Program-made: the position numbers and the translations under genes
Shown: positions 33,004 through 44,604 of the stretch, one piece after another
How the letters are laid out: each line of letters begins with the position of its first letter
Numbering within the stretch: position 1 is the stretch's first letter
The notes under the pieces: generated by a model
Seen by the model: the letters and a program-made list of their open reading frames with translations, nothing else
The model's database searches: none
Told to the model about the DNA's origin: nothing
Assembly (NCBI GenBank): GCA_037127315.1
Contig: JBBBDQ010000310.1
Location: forward strand, 4,539,001-4,603,000
DNA length: 64,000 nucleotides
Direction of reading: 5' to 3'
From: Ascarosepion bandense
Taxonomy: Eukaryota; Mollusca; Cephalopoda; Sepiida; Sepiidae

Positions 33004-33205
33004 TAGCAATTTCTCTTTTATGCAGATTCTATTCAAAATGACAGACAAGGCATTATGGTTAAGTTTTTTATGCAATTTTTATTGTGATTTCATGATTTTT
33101 TCTTTTGAGGACATAAATTATAAAAAATTGTCCAAATGTTTTTTTTTATCCGAGTGCTTTTGGCTATACTTTTAGCCATTATCAAGGATGAATTTTATTT
33201 TATGT
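33002..33205 (+). repeat. Interspersed repeat family F, copy
   Basis: It begins 'ggtagcaatttctctttt' and continues 'tcaaaatgacagacaaggc' and 'gagtgcttttggctatac', then 'tagccattatcaaggatg'. Position by position this matches the 6864-7090 copy, with the (TA)n on the same side. Confidence 0.68.
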
Positions 33206-34134
33206 GTAACAATGTATGTAGTGTTATGTATGTTTGTAGAATAGTGTGTATGTTCTATGTACTGAATAAAGTAAGCATGTTGTTAATGTGTTCATAGTTC
33301 ATATTGCTGAGTGTTAAGTTTTTCTTTTTTGTCAATAATGGCTCCATTATTTTTAGTCTTTTTTTTGCACATGGATGATACTATGATATTTGTGTTGTCA
33401 ACAAGTATGTTATGGACAGGGTTGAATAAAATCAAAATGTTTTTTTGTAACATGATTTATAGATAAAGATTAATCACAATTAAATCTAAAAATATTGATC
33501 ATCTAACAATATCAGAGAATTTAGGCTGTGAAAACTGTATGAGTAAAATATCTAAATACTAAGTTTTGGTAAACTATTTTAATACTCAAAGAAGATCTAT
33601 GTACTGAAAACCAGTGAACTTTTATTTTGTTGATACAAAAAATTCTATAAAATATTTCAGACACTCTCTATTACAGAGGAATGGTTAATTTTCATTTTTT
33701 TTTTTTTTGAGAATAGTAAATTTATGCCAAGGAACTTGTGATTGGCATTTTGGAGAAAACTGCTAATTTTCAAGTTTTTAGTCCCCTCCTTTACCACTTA
33801 AATTAACTCTACATGTGATGAAATGATGGCATAAACAATAAAAAATAAAAATAACACAATGGCAATAAAGGTGTAATGCCAGTGGCACTAACAATAATAA
33901 ATAATAAATGAAAACAATTAAGCAATCAATAAATTAATATGGAATAAAGTTTCCTTGTAATTAATTTAAGAGTATTTCACTTTAAACTTGTGAATGTTGT
34001 CAGTAAAACTATGTAAGTGCATAATTTCACAACTTTTATGAACTGCGTATAATGGAACTTATTTAATTTCTTGATGAGCTTTAAAATATGCATCTGATAT
34101 TGTGTGTTGGCCATATTACGCAGTATTTTTCCAT
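33206..34134. other. AT-rich DNA, no feature recognised
   Basis: T-run at 33697-33708. There are A-rich simple stretches around 33838-33945. Confidence 0.55.
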
Positions 34135-34318
34135 TTATGCTTTCAGTCAACTTGAAAAGTTTAAATGTGGTGTCAATTGTTATTTTCTGTCTTCTTAATT
34201 CCTGTTCTTTTATTGTTCTCTCTCTTTATTATTTTTCTTTTTCTCATATCCTTTCAAACTTAGTAACATTTTGAACCTTAGTGGCTTTATTGCCTATTTG
34301 GGATGAAATAAAAAAGAC
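34135..34318 (+). mobile_element. LINE 3' end, short degraded copy
   Basis: 'cttgaaaagtttaaatgtgg', 'tctgtcttcttaattcctgt' and 'ttagtggctttattgcc', then 'tttgggatgaaataaaaaag', are the terminal LINE blocks seen at 16.9-17.07 kb. Confidence 0.65.
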
Positions 34319-34604
34319 ATTTTTTAAGTAAATAGCATTTAAGGTATACATTAATTTGGTAACTTGATTTTCTCTGTTCCATATAAACATATTAAATACA
34401 AGTGAGAATTGCTAAAAATCCTGATGGAACATTGATGTCGTTTTGAGAACTTTTTTGAAGATTATGAAGATGACATTTTAAAAATTGCCTTTGTTGTGTA
34501 ATTTTGGGATGAAAGTTTAGTTGGTTTTCTTTTCTTCTGTGAATTAATAAACAGTGGTGCTGATAAAAACTCTCATTTCATCTGGTCAAATTAGTCTTCT
34601 TATA

Positions 34605-34882
34605 TTTGAATTCAAACTTGGAGAGCCAAGTTTCAATTCCAGTTGAATTCATTGCATTCACTTACACGAAACTACTTTGGGAAAGGCATAAATCTATCTC
34701 TTCTCCCTCTAGCTATGAGTTGAACAGCAGAGCAGATTGGGTTCTATAGCCTTAGTTTGCAACCAGTCTACTGCAGAAAGAAATGGCAACCTACTGCAGG
34801 AAAATCTTCTGCCTAGTCAGTCATGGATCAAAAGAGACATGATTACCCAACTGTGTATCACATATGGCACTTAACTGATGAA
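34605..34882 (+). mobile_element. tRNA-derived SINE (family A), head eroded
   Basis: From 'cttggagagccaagtttcaa' and 'ttccagttgaattcattgca' (B-box region) through 'ttctatagccttagtttgca' and 'cttctgcctagtcagtcatg' to 'catatggcacttaactgatg'. The A-box half of the tRNA-like head is not recognisable. Confidence 0.83.
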
Positions 34883-34904
34883 TATTTAAATAATGAGTAG
34901 TATT

Positions 34905-35165
34905 ATGTCTTATGGTGCCCTCCTACAAGGAATGGACTCTTCCTCTTACTATATAATTACCTGCAGGAGATAGTTAAGATAGCAGTTGATGACAGCTATG
35001 ATTCAGGCAATAAGCAGCGTAACTGCACTGTTCGAATTTACTTATTTCTATTTATTGATTACTAACACTTACCTTGTACATACTAATACACTGTTTTGAA
35101 ACTACCTTCTGTGCTCTGTGTCTTACTTCTGGCCAAACCGGTCACTACAATTTTGCAGTGAACTT
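34905..35165 (+). mobile_element. Possible solo LTR
   Basis: The stretch is less AT-rich than its neighbours. It contains a compact block 'tacctgcaggagatagttaa', 'aagcagcgtaactgcactgt' and, near the right, 'gctctgtgtcttacttctgg', then 'ggtcactacaattttgcagt'. The last part resembles the LTR end plus the start of a primer-binding site in LTR retrotransposons. No second copy is in the window, so ends and target duplication cannot be verified. Confidence 0.35.
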
Positions 35166-35439
35166 TTGTCACAACAATTTCACAGCATAATGAATGGAAA
35201 TAATATGAACTGCATTTCTTATGTATTCCTGATTATTAAGCTGATCTCCTGGGATCTGTGTCTTCAAGTGTTATCTTTTCCTAGAATTAATCCCTAGTAT
35301 TACTAAAAAAAACAAACGCCTAGAATTCTTGAATAATTTTTATGCAAAATGACAATGAATTAAACTTGTAATCAATTATAGATAAATAAAGAAGGAAAGA
35401 CTGTACATTTTATAAATATTTAAATGCTTATTAAATTCT

Positions 35440-35620
35440 TTCTTAGAAATTGTCACTTAGAACACTTCCACAACAAAAGACCAGAAATATTAAAATCAGC
35501 TATGAATAAACTGAACAAGAACAAAGTAGCAGGACCAGACAGAATTTTAATAGAGATGCTGACAGCTTTAGATGATTTCAGCATCAACAAAATTAAAGAC
35601 ATAAATAATATATGCAAAGT
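35440..35620 (+). mobile_element. LINE reverse-transcriptase fragment (finger region)
   Basis: Part of a plus frame reads 'KSAMNKLNKNKVAGPDRILI' and 'EMLTALDDFSINKIKDINNI'. 'KVAGPD' corresponds to the conserved K-(S/A)xGPDG block at the start of the non-LTR RT domain, here with Arg where Gly is usual. The similarity stops at about 35615, where a CT-rich run begins. It probably belongs to the same family as the 31.3-32.1-kb fragment. Confidence 0.78.
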
Positions 35621-36689
35621 CTCTCTCTTTTTTTCCTCATCTATTTATCTATCTATACGAGAGAGAGATTTTCATTTTTTTATCAAATCATATTGCTTAC
35701 CTGTGAATATATATTTTGAAATTAATAATAAAGTTTTACTTTTATGTTTTGAAATATATGAAAGATATTTTTATAGTGTTTTCTAATTCTAATGCTAGCT
35801 GAAAGGGTCACAACAAAAAGAGCAACTTTTATAGAATGCAAGGCATTTATAAATCCTATTTACACATGAGGTAAAGCATATAAATTGCCTTGAATTATTG
35901 TATTGTATTTTTAAAGGAAATCTATTCCCAATCAAGGAAGAAATGCAACTTGAAAATAAAAACATCCTTTGTATGTGGCAGGTGGTTGTTGCTAGCATAA
36001 AAGGAGCTCTGTTTATAGACTCTTTAAATTTAACCTGCTAACATTATTACTAACATGGCAAACATCTGTTGACAGGATCAGATACACAACAATTATAAAT
36101 CTCATAAATACAGAGGAACATTTTGTACATAAATATTTTATGTTCTCCTATTTTCCTAGTTATACTTTATAAATTTACATAGACTTAAAAATATTAATTT
36201 TTCTTTGCGATTTAAATTAGTGGATATTAAATCCTTTATTCTAACCAATGAGCAACTGATTTCAGTAAAATTTATATACTAAAACTTTAAAGTCTTTGGG
36301 GAAAAAATATTTTTATGTTAATTATATTGGTTAAAATGTTGTAAAAGTATTGAAATATATATAGATTCTTAAGTTTTATTGTCTTTAAGATTATAAAATT
36401 ATTACTGAGTTTAAAAAGTCAGAAAAGTTTTCAGGCAATAAAATGCCATCATAAAAATTTATAATGCATATTTATGACAGAGTTTTAATTTGTACTGTTG
36501 AAATCCATTTCTCATTAAATATTTTAACATCATTATTGTTGAAGTTTACTCGGAAAAGGTTGGAAGAGTTAATATCTGAGAAGAAAACATAACTTTGAAA
36601 AAAAAAACCTTGTTCTGGTTGACTTATATATCAAAATATGTTTAGACATTAGATTATACAGGTTTACATATTTTTGAAAGGATATTTTA
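35621..36689. other. AT-rich DNA, no gene
   Basis: A CT/TATC-rich patch is at 35621-35670. The rest shows nothing recognisable. Confidence 0.5.
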
Positions 36690-36800
36690 ACCATCATTAT
36701 CTGTTACAAGTGTATCGCTGCTGTAAAAAATGATGCTAAAATATTTGAGAGAATTATTAGCTGTTTCTCACAGGTTATCACCTGAGTGTGTCAGGATGGA
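36690..36800. repeat. Unclassified repeat M, copy 1
   Basis: 'gctgctgtaaaaaatgatgc', 'taaaatatttgagaga-ttattagctg' and 'ctcacaggttatcacctgag', then 'tgtcagga', match 58140-58240 in the same orientation. Each copy ends against a dinucleotide microsatellite: (TA)n here, (TG)n at 58 kb. Confidence 0.7.
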
Positions 36801-36835
<35 letters not shown>

Positions 36836-37009
36836 GCGGTCTTTATTACAATAGAGAGGATATATATATATATGTTCTTTACTACTTGATATAATTATTG
36901 CCAAAAATAAAATAAGGTACTGTTTAAGAGCAAACACATGGCAAGAGTTTTCATAACTGGTAGTAAAGAGGATGAACTGAACTGACACTACCTCACTATT
37001 GACAGCAGA

Positions 37010-37053
<44 letters not shown>

Positions 37054-37115
37054 TAGATAGATAGATACACACACAAATGAATACACAACAGGCTTTATTA
37101 TAATAGAGAGAATTA
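36801..37115. repeat. Two (TA)n tracts with a duplicated flank
   Basis: (TA)n tracts lie at 36801-36836 and 37013-37051; the second continues into (GATA)n at 37051-37067. The sequence 'ctttattacaatagagagga' (36840-36859) recurs as 'ctttattataatagagagaa' (37092-37111), about 250 bp on in the same orientation. The minus frame here that reads as repeated Tyr-Ile is translated microsatellite. Confidence 0.85.
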
Positions 37116-37763
37116 CTATAAATGTTATTTTTAGATTTTTAGTGGAGACACATGTTTGAGCTGCTATCCCCTTTTTTTTTATTTAATTAAACAGGGAAAT
37201 TAAAAACAATTAGTATGTCCTATGGAAGAAAAATGGTGCCCCCAAAAGGAATTGAGCTTGAATTTCTTTTTCTGTTAAGGTAACCACACCACTTTTGAGC
37301 TAAAGTGTGCTTCTACTAATTTGCTAATGGAGCTAACCTGACAAGGTTTGAATTACCTATTAATGAAAGCATGTTTCTCATTGGGACTTCTGCCAATCTA
37401 TATCTGCTAATTTTAGTTTCTTACCTGAAACATGAACAGTAATTTTTAAAGGGATTTTTTTTTACCAAACATTATTTATTTCTATAAACATTATTTTAAG
37501 CATCTCAAACATGTATACCCACTAGAAATGCCTAGGCCATTTTTGTCTTGGCTCATGTGTACACATAGGAGCATCCACACATTAAATAGGCCCTGAGCCA
37601 CATCTTACCACTATGAGAACATTGTTAAATAGTGTATCAGAGTACAGTAATTGTGCATACTTTGAAAAGTGTTAAACCCCAAAGGTATATACACTAAGCA
37701 TAGTGTTTAAACACACATTTTTACACATATAATAGATTTTTTAATATGTTAATAAAACTAATG

Positions 37764-37802
<39 letters not shown>

Positions 37803-38944
37803 AATCTTATAAGGAAGTGAAAGAACAGATAGATTAAAAACCTACTGTTTGTTGCATTTACTTTTATAAAAGTGCTTGATACATAGTAGAGCTTAATTTT
37901 GTTATTACAATGGTTTATAAAAGCATTATATCGCTACACAAAAAATTTGATGTTTCAAAACAATATTGTTCTTCTTCATGTGATATTTTAAAAACAAATG
38001 GTGAAATTGATTTATTTTAGAAAATATAAAATGAATTCATGGTTATTCAGAAAGTTAAGGAGGGTTGCTTTGAGGAAGCTAGGCAATAAGATTATAAGTG
38101 GGTCTGTATTACTCAATCAAAAGTGAGAAGTTGAATTATTAAGTTAAACATTCAGGTTGCATAAAATATTTTGTTGTGTGTATCTTCCCTAAACAAATTA
38201 AAAGTGTCATTTTATATGACATAATGCAACAATGTCCTTCATGTGACCTAAATGTTCAATCTAATTCTCACTTTTGATTGACTAATACAGACACTGTACT
38301 GTCATTTTGTCAATGGTTTCTGGACTGTGCTGTAGTCTCTGGTAGAGCCTATCAATGCTATGATGAAGGATACTGTTATGGTAATATCTTTGGATGATTC
38401 TCTCCTGGTTACTTATGCATGCAACTTCTGTAGGAGTGTCTCTCTTACTGCCTACTAGTATTCCACAAACAAATACACACATGAAACTAATCAAAAAGAA
38501 AATGAAAAAAACAAGCAAACCCAACCAAAAAACAAAAAAAAACAAAAAAAACAAAGTAGATCACATGTATACCATCTCCTACACCAACATGGGCAGGAGG
38601 TCTACATTCCAGAACTGGAACACCATCTTCTTCAGTTCAAACTCAACCTCCTGTATGTTTCTTAAACTGGTATCCTTGCCTCCAGCATACTAGAGGAGCT
38701 CAAAGAACTGGCTACTCACCTTTTACAGCAAAACACCACCACTAAAATCATCATGACCACAGACTTAGAGCTTACATCAAAGGCAATTTTTCCCTGTAGC
38801 AGGACCCTAATATTCCATGTATATGCTACTATGTTGCTGCTATTGTTACTTTTTCCTCATGTTTTGATTGTTATGTTAACAAAACAAAATAAATTACTCC
38901 ATAACAGTTAAAACAGGAGGGAAAGAAAAACATCTGCAGAGATA
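37116..38944. other. No gene; (TA)n at 37769-37799
   Basis: Apart from the TA run there is an A-rich stretch at 38520-38560 that produces low-complexity frames on both strands. No RNA gene or repeat family recognised. Confidence 0.5.
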
Positions 38945-39130
38945 TAAACACCTTTGAAAATGGTTATAGAAGTGTCAAAAGTGCTTTTGACGATAAAAAT
39001 TATGGAGAATTTTTACATTCTTTATCGCCAACAAAACAGAAAATGTTAGGATGCTGGAAAAACTTAATAAAGAACTAATTAACTCTTCCTTGTTGGCCAT
39101 ATTTAAAGACAGGTTACTTCCCAAGTATAC

Positions 39131-39134
<4 letters not shown>
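38945..39134 (-). repeat. Interspersed repeat family F, minus copy
   Basis: In plus coordinates it reads 'acacctttgaaaatggttat' and 'gtcaaaagtgcttttga', then 'cttccttgttggccatattt' and 'ggttacttcccaagtata', followed by (TA)n at 39135-39172. This is the reverse complement of the 6864-7090 copy, and the (TA)n is again at the 'gggaagcaacc' edge. Confidence 0.75.

Positions 39135-39180
<46 letters not shown>
39135..39180. repeat. (TA)n-(CA)n microsatellite
   Basis: About 19 TA units followed by a few CA units, at the edge of repeat F. Confidence 0.96.
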
Positions 39181-39181
<1 letters not shown>

Positions 39182-40450
39182 TTGTTGATATAAGAATCAT
39201 CATTGCATGCTGACTGCTAGTTTCAAATCTCAAGCAATCTGACGATTACTTGAAATAGTAAATTTTCTTGAAGATTATAACTATTTTTAACTAATAAATT
39301 TTTAATTATTGTTCAAGATTTTCAAAAATTACCATTGCAACTTTTCTATAATATCAGAATAATCTTTAATGTTTTCATTTTGAATATAAGAACTGCTTAT
39401 ATGGTAGTCACATTTGAAAATTAAAGGCATTATGAGAACATTTTTAACTCTTTCATATTGGTTCTCTTTTAAAAAATATTTTTACTGTCTACGTTTCTAT
39501 AAATAATTCTCTCAGAAAGGATCTAATTATTTTCCTCAATGATAAAACTTTTGAGAAGGTTCAAATTGTACAACCAGTAATTAACCACAAATCCCTATAA
39601 CAATAATATTGCAAAATCTATGATGTGATAGATTTATTGATGAGAAGTATCTTCCACAAGAAATATTATATTTCATGGAAGTCTTTTATTGAAAAATATA
39701 CTCTTAGAGAAGGAGTGTTGAACACTACAATCAGAAAATTTTTCAAGTCAAGAGTTATCATAATAATCTTTCCTTTCTACCATATCCTCTTACATTCATA
39801 TCACACACCTCATTCAGTTCCCCCCCTACCTTGAATGACTCTCGAGTCTTGTATAAGATGAACTCTTGTATTAAAAAATATATCTATTTTTGACTCCAAA
39901 TATTTAACATTGGCCTTAAATTTGTCTCAAGCTGGTAACTCCTGCTAACTTGATAAGTGAGACATACTTTATTGAATATTTTCATTTCTCTTGTTTTTAT
40001 CCATAAACCCCAAATTCTCTCCTTTACTTACTAGAAACTCTGACGTCTCGAGTTAGGCATGCATAATGTGTCTGGCTATTATTCCTATGTGATGTAGCTG
40101 ATATTCATTGCATAGTAATTAGTGAGTGCAGTAAAGTTTTCTTTTAATGCCAAATCAATGACCTTAGTTTGCGTTGATTGCTATTCTTCACCAAGCACGT
40201 GACACAGTTTTTTCCACCTTGTTGTACTAATGAGCCAAGACTGTCCTGACCTTGTTCAAGAAATTTTGCTAAACCACCTCACATGCACTGTCACCTGTGG
40301 TTGTCTCCAGGACATGTTTATACATTAATCTGAAGCATGACAGAAATGTTCAGTCATTGGATATAAATAAGAGTTTCATTATTTAGTGGTCAATTCATTT
40401 ATATATGAACTAATTTATCTCATTCACTTTTCTCCATTGACCATCCCTTG
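39181..40450. other. AT-rich DNA, no gene
   Basis: The plus frame at 39625-39834 is unrecognised. Nothing else is supportable. Confidence 0.5.
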
Positions 40451-40542
40451 TAATTATACATATATATTAAAATCTATCATATAATTATACATATATATTA
40501 AAGTCTATCATATAATTATACATATATATTAAAGTCTATCAT
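40451..40542. repeat. Tandem repeat, 31-bp unit, 3 copies
   Basis: 'taattatacatatatattaa' plus 'a(a/g)tctatcata' starts at 40451, 40482 and 40513. The copies differ by one or two bases, so the array is recent. Confidence 0.92.
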
Positions 40543-40785
40543 TTCTTTAAACACCTGCCTTATTAAGCCTCTAATAAATGAGTTTTTTTTTAAATTAGTA
40601 ATTTCTCAATATAAGTTTATTTACTTTATTTATATTTGGACTAATGTCCCCATTTTTGTTGTTATTATCCCACTGTTTTAGCTGTTGTGACTTTCAGTAT
40701 GTTAAATCATGTAACCTTGTATTAGATTAATAAATTTTTGGCTTAATCATCTTGCTTGCTCATTCAGTCAATACAACAATGTATT

Positions 40786-41110
40786 CATTTATTTACACTG
40801 TACATTGTTTATACTGTTTTCATCATTTCTGTTAGCATATTCATGATGTTTCAGCTACTGTACACTTTCTTCAGGTGATTCAAATTTCAAAGTGAACCCT
40901 TTATTTTGTTCAACTTGCTAAAGTATTCTAGTTTCATGAATCATGCCTCTTCCAGTATGAGTTATCTCCCTTTAACTCAACGTAGTTTTTTGTTCACTAT
41001 AGTTAGGCATTGAACTGACAACTCTTTGGGTCAAGTCACTGGATCTATCCAATGCTTTTATCTACCATCCTTGAATGTGACAACAAAGATGAAGATAACA
41101 GTTCAAACAA
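40786..41110 (-). mobile_element. tRNA-related SINE (family H), minus copy
   Basis: In plus coordinates, 'tttatttacactgtacattg', 'ttcttcaggtgattcaaatt' and 'aatcatgcctcttccag', then 'caactctttgggtcaagtca' and 'tgcttttatctaccatcc', match the 19018-19345 copy in order and orientation. Confidence 0.7.
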
Positions 41111-43599
41111 TGTAAGTAGTGTTAATTAACAATACATCATTTCAGAAATATAGACAAGTACTCATTTATGTTGACTAATTTAATATCTTTTTATATATTT
41201 CTATTGATCAATTCATTTATTTGTCCATAAATTAATCAATTTAAATGTCTATTTTATTTTTATATGTAGTCAATATTTAAATTTGGTTAGATCTTCAAAG
41301 AAACAAACTGCCTTTTCATAGCTATCTAATTCTATTTAACATTTTCTATGTAAGTAAGTCTATTGGTATTCAATATTTTTCAGATCTGTTAAAATGAAAC
41401 TACCATTTTGCATATATCTAGGTCAGATTTTATTAGACAGGTCAATATCTTAACAATGAAATTGATATTAAAACAAAATCTGAACTTATCTAAATGAGAA
41501 ATGTATTATGTGAATTTCAACTTATAATACTTTACTGAAAATATTGCTAAGAAATTCTCTTGAAGGTATCAAGTTTTATTAGGCAAATTAAGTGCAATAT
41601 AAAGATTTATTTATAAATAAACTAACATCTCATATATCTGAATAAATTATTTTATTATTTTTGCATGTTTTATGGGCTCTTTGATATTTTGCAGCATTTA
41701 TCTGTCTTTTAAGCATTTGATTTGTTAACTTTTCTACTGTTTCAATCACACCAAAACTGTAAAAAATAATTGAATATAACTACTTAATAATTTTAACAAT
41801 TTAGAAAAATATTCTCCATAATTTAATGTTTTATGGAATTTTAAAAATTTTGGATTTAAAATTATTATAGCTATTGCTCTTATTTTTTGATAAAGTGTAT
41901 GAGCCACCATATCTACAAAAAGTGGCACATTTATACTCATATAAAAAATCAATTTGATGATTTATACTATGCTTTTCCATTTATGATGAGTAAATACAAT
42001 TTTTACTTAATAATATCATTTAAAAATAAAGATGAAATTAATACAGAATTTTAAAAGATTTAAAACTTAAACTATTAAAGTTAAAATATTCTAATTAAAA
42101 TTAAAAAATCAGATGAAAACAATTCTTGTAAAAATCTATTATTCATCAATTTTTTTTATTTAGACAATAGTTTCTTTAATGTATTTTACTTATAAAAGCA
42201 ATTAAAAGCTTTTATAATTAAATAATGTATTAATTTTATTGCATTTTTTATTTTACAAGTCAGAAAAGAGTTTTGGTGAAGGGTAAAAAAACAATTGATT
42301 ATTCAAATTCCCCAAGGAGTCTTGCTTGTAATTGATATAAATATGAAGGGATGAAATTTTAATTTCTCAAAATTTCATAAAATTAAATGAGGAGCTAACA
42401 GATGTTTAAAAAATATTTTTAGGGAGATTTTCTAAAAAAAATAATTTTATTAATACTCAACAATTCCAGAAAATTTCATTAAAATCTAACAGTTATTTGA
42501 TTTTTGCAAGCGTTTCTAAATCAATGTATTACAAAAAAAAAAAAAAAAAAGCTAAAATTTCCTATACTAATTTTTGCCCCTTCTGCTACATGCCAATGCA
42601 AGAAAAACATGATTTTTAGCTGCAATTTAAAATATGCTAGAAAGGATTAAAAAATTTCATAATAAAAAATACTTTGGACTTTCCTCTTAATAACAAACAT
42701 TTCTATGATAAAACTTAGTTTTTATTAAGTTTCGGATCTTTTTCATTGCAGTATATTATGTTTGCAGCAAATTAGTAGAGGTACCTAGTTTAAAGCATTT
42801 TCTTTTTGTCTTCCAAATAAATGTCTTCAATTTAAGATTTATAATAATTTTCTGCATTTGTCTTGGCACTGTCATCAACTTTTAAGGGTTCTATAATTTT
42901 ACTTGTTATAATACTAGCCCAAAATATTCTTTCTCACCCTGTTTTAAGTTGTGTTGACCATTCTCAAGAAGGAATCAACCTCTAACCCAGCCATGATATT
43001 CAACCAATCTTGACATTCACCATTGAAATTAAAGTTGAGAAATAAGTTTCAAGTTACTTTTTTTTATCCTAATTTACACCTTTATCCTAAAGATGTTTCC
43101 TTAAAACTCTTCATCTTTTCTCTGTTCGCATTCACATCACTGGTTTCTTGAAATATTTTCTTGCTGGTCAATTCACTTTTTTGTTTATTACACTGTTAAT
43201 TTTTATCAAGTCTCTTTGTGTAATATACTGAAAACAAGTTTCTTTCTTCACTCTTAACTTGCCAATGGTTTCAAGGTCTTCTTTTTATGAAAATAGAAAG
43301 GAGCTAAAATTTTGAAAATTGTTTCCTCATCACTCAAAAACATTTAGATCTTGGGGAATATATTTTATTACATCCCACAGCAATATATATATTTGAAACT
43401 TTAAAAAAATATCAGTAACTATACTATATTTATTTTCTAAACATTCCTTGGGTCGCATAATAAATTTTCACATCATCAAATAAGTTATTGAAAATATTCT
43501 TACAAATGATTTTTTTAATAGGTAGGCATCCATTTATCCTTCAAGATAATTGTAGTACACTTTTAGTAAAAAATTTCCTTCCTTCCTTCATTTTTTCTT
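41111..43599. other. Very AT-rich DNA, no gene
   Basis: A-run at 42532-42550. The minus frame 41952-41746 is low in complexity. I see no repeat family that recurs elsewhere in the window. Confidence 0.5.
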
Positions 43600-44108
43600 A
43601 TTTCTAAAATGACTTCTCCATAAACAGCATGGTGCCAACCACTGCAATTGTTTTCAGGCTGTTCCTAACTACCAGAGTTAATACCTGAGAATTTCAGGTT
43701 TTTCTTGAAAACATTCTTGAAATGTAGTGTGGCGCACCCAACTTGACAGTGTCTCATGACCAGCTCATTATATATGATGTCTTTTTGCATACAACTGTCA
43801 TTCATATTGTACAAAGATGACATGTAAAGGATAATGAATGTTCACAGGGTCTTCTTGCTCCAGCACATCAGTATTGGTAACTTTATCGCTCCATGTGATG
43901 CCAAGTATATGTCCTAAGCAGCAAAGATGGAACTTTTCACATATTTTTTTCTGCCTAATGTATGCTGTCCAGGTTTTGCTGCTGTAAAGTAGAGTACATA
44001 CCTGAAATACCTTTAATTTGGTGAGCAAGGTCAGCTGACTGTTGTTCTCTACTCTCTTGCCCAATTTGACCATCACTGCTGCTGACCTGATGATGTGTTA
44101 ATCAATTT
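43600..44108 (-). mobile_element. LINE (third non-LTR family), C-terminal part
   Basis: An open minus frame (44076-43798) reads 'KLGKRVENNSQLTLLTKLKV' and 'LLYSSKTWTAY', then 'CLGHILGITWSDKVTNTDVL'. This is the thumb and C-terminal block of a non-LTR reverse transcriptase. Downstream on the same strand, broken frames continue to about 43600 ('SYIMSWS', 'VKLGAPHYI'). It is the continuation of the 45.6-44.6-kb fragment, from which a SINE-like insertion separates it. Confidence 0.82.
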
Positions 44109-44110
44109 TC

Positions 44111-44603
44111 ATATAGACTAAACTATCGCCCAGTTCACACTCCACCCACGTCTGTAGAAAAGGTGAAGAGGCTCATCCATTGTTTCCTGTTTAGGATGCG
44201 GTTTCCGGTTTTCTCTTTTCTAATCTTTTCACTTTTCTTTATTTTTTATTTTTCAATTGGAGTAGATAGACTAAATTATTGCCTGGTTCACACTCCACCC
44301 ACGTCTATTGAACAGGTGAAGAGGCTCATCCCTTGTTTCCTGCTTAGGATGCGGTTTCTGGTTTTCTCTTTTCCAATCTTTTCTTTTTTTTCTTTTTTCC
44401 AATTGGAGTAGATAGACTAAACTATCGCCCGGTTCACACTCCACCCATGTCTATTGAACAGGTGAAGAGGCTCATCCCTTGTTTCCTGGTTAGGATGTGG
44501 TTTCCTGCTTTCTCTTTTCCAATCTTTTTACTCTTACATAGCCCCCTGCGCATCAGTGATGTTATCGCCTTTCTTGGGGTGATATGATTAAAAAAGAAAA
44601 ATT
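44111..44603 (+). mobile_element. SINE-like element T with three tandem monomers, inserted in a LINE
   Basis: Monomer starts are near 44111, 44264 and 44410 (about 153 and 146 bp). Each begins 'agatagactaaactatcgcc' and 'ggttcacactccacccac', carries 'aggtgaagaggctcatccct' and 'tttaggatgcggtttcc', and ends in a T/C-rich tract. 'ttccaattggagt' links one monomer to the next. Only the third is followed by the tail 'ccccctgcgcatcagtg', 'cttggggtgatatgatt' and an A-run. The open frame at 44163-44411 is translated repeat. It lies inside the minus-strand LINE, in the opposite orientation. Confidence 0.8.
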
Positions 44604-44604
44604 G

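Noticed and set aside
36791..37072. Minus-strand frame with repeated Tyr-Ile
   Set aside because: This is translated (TA)n microsatellite, as are the similar frames at 38975-39178, 28779-29045, 30202-30459 and 61474-61680.
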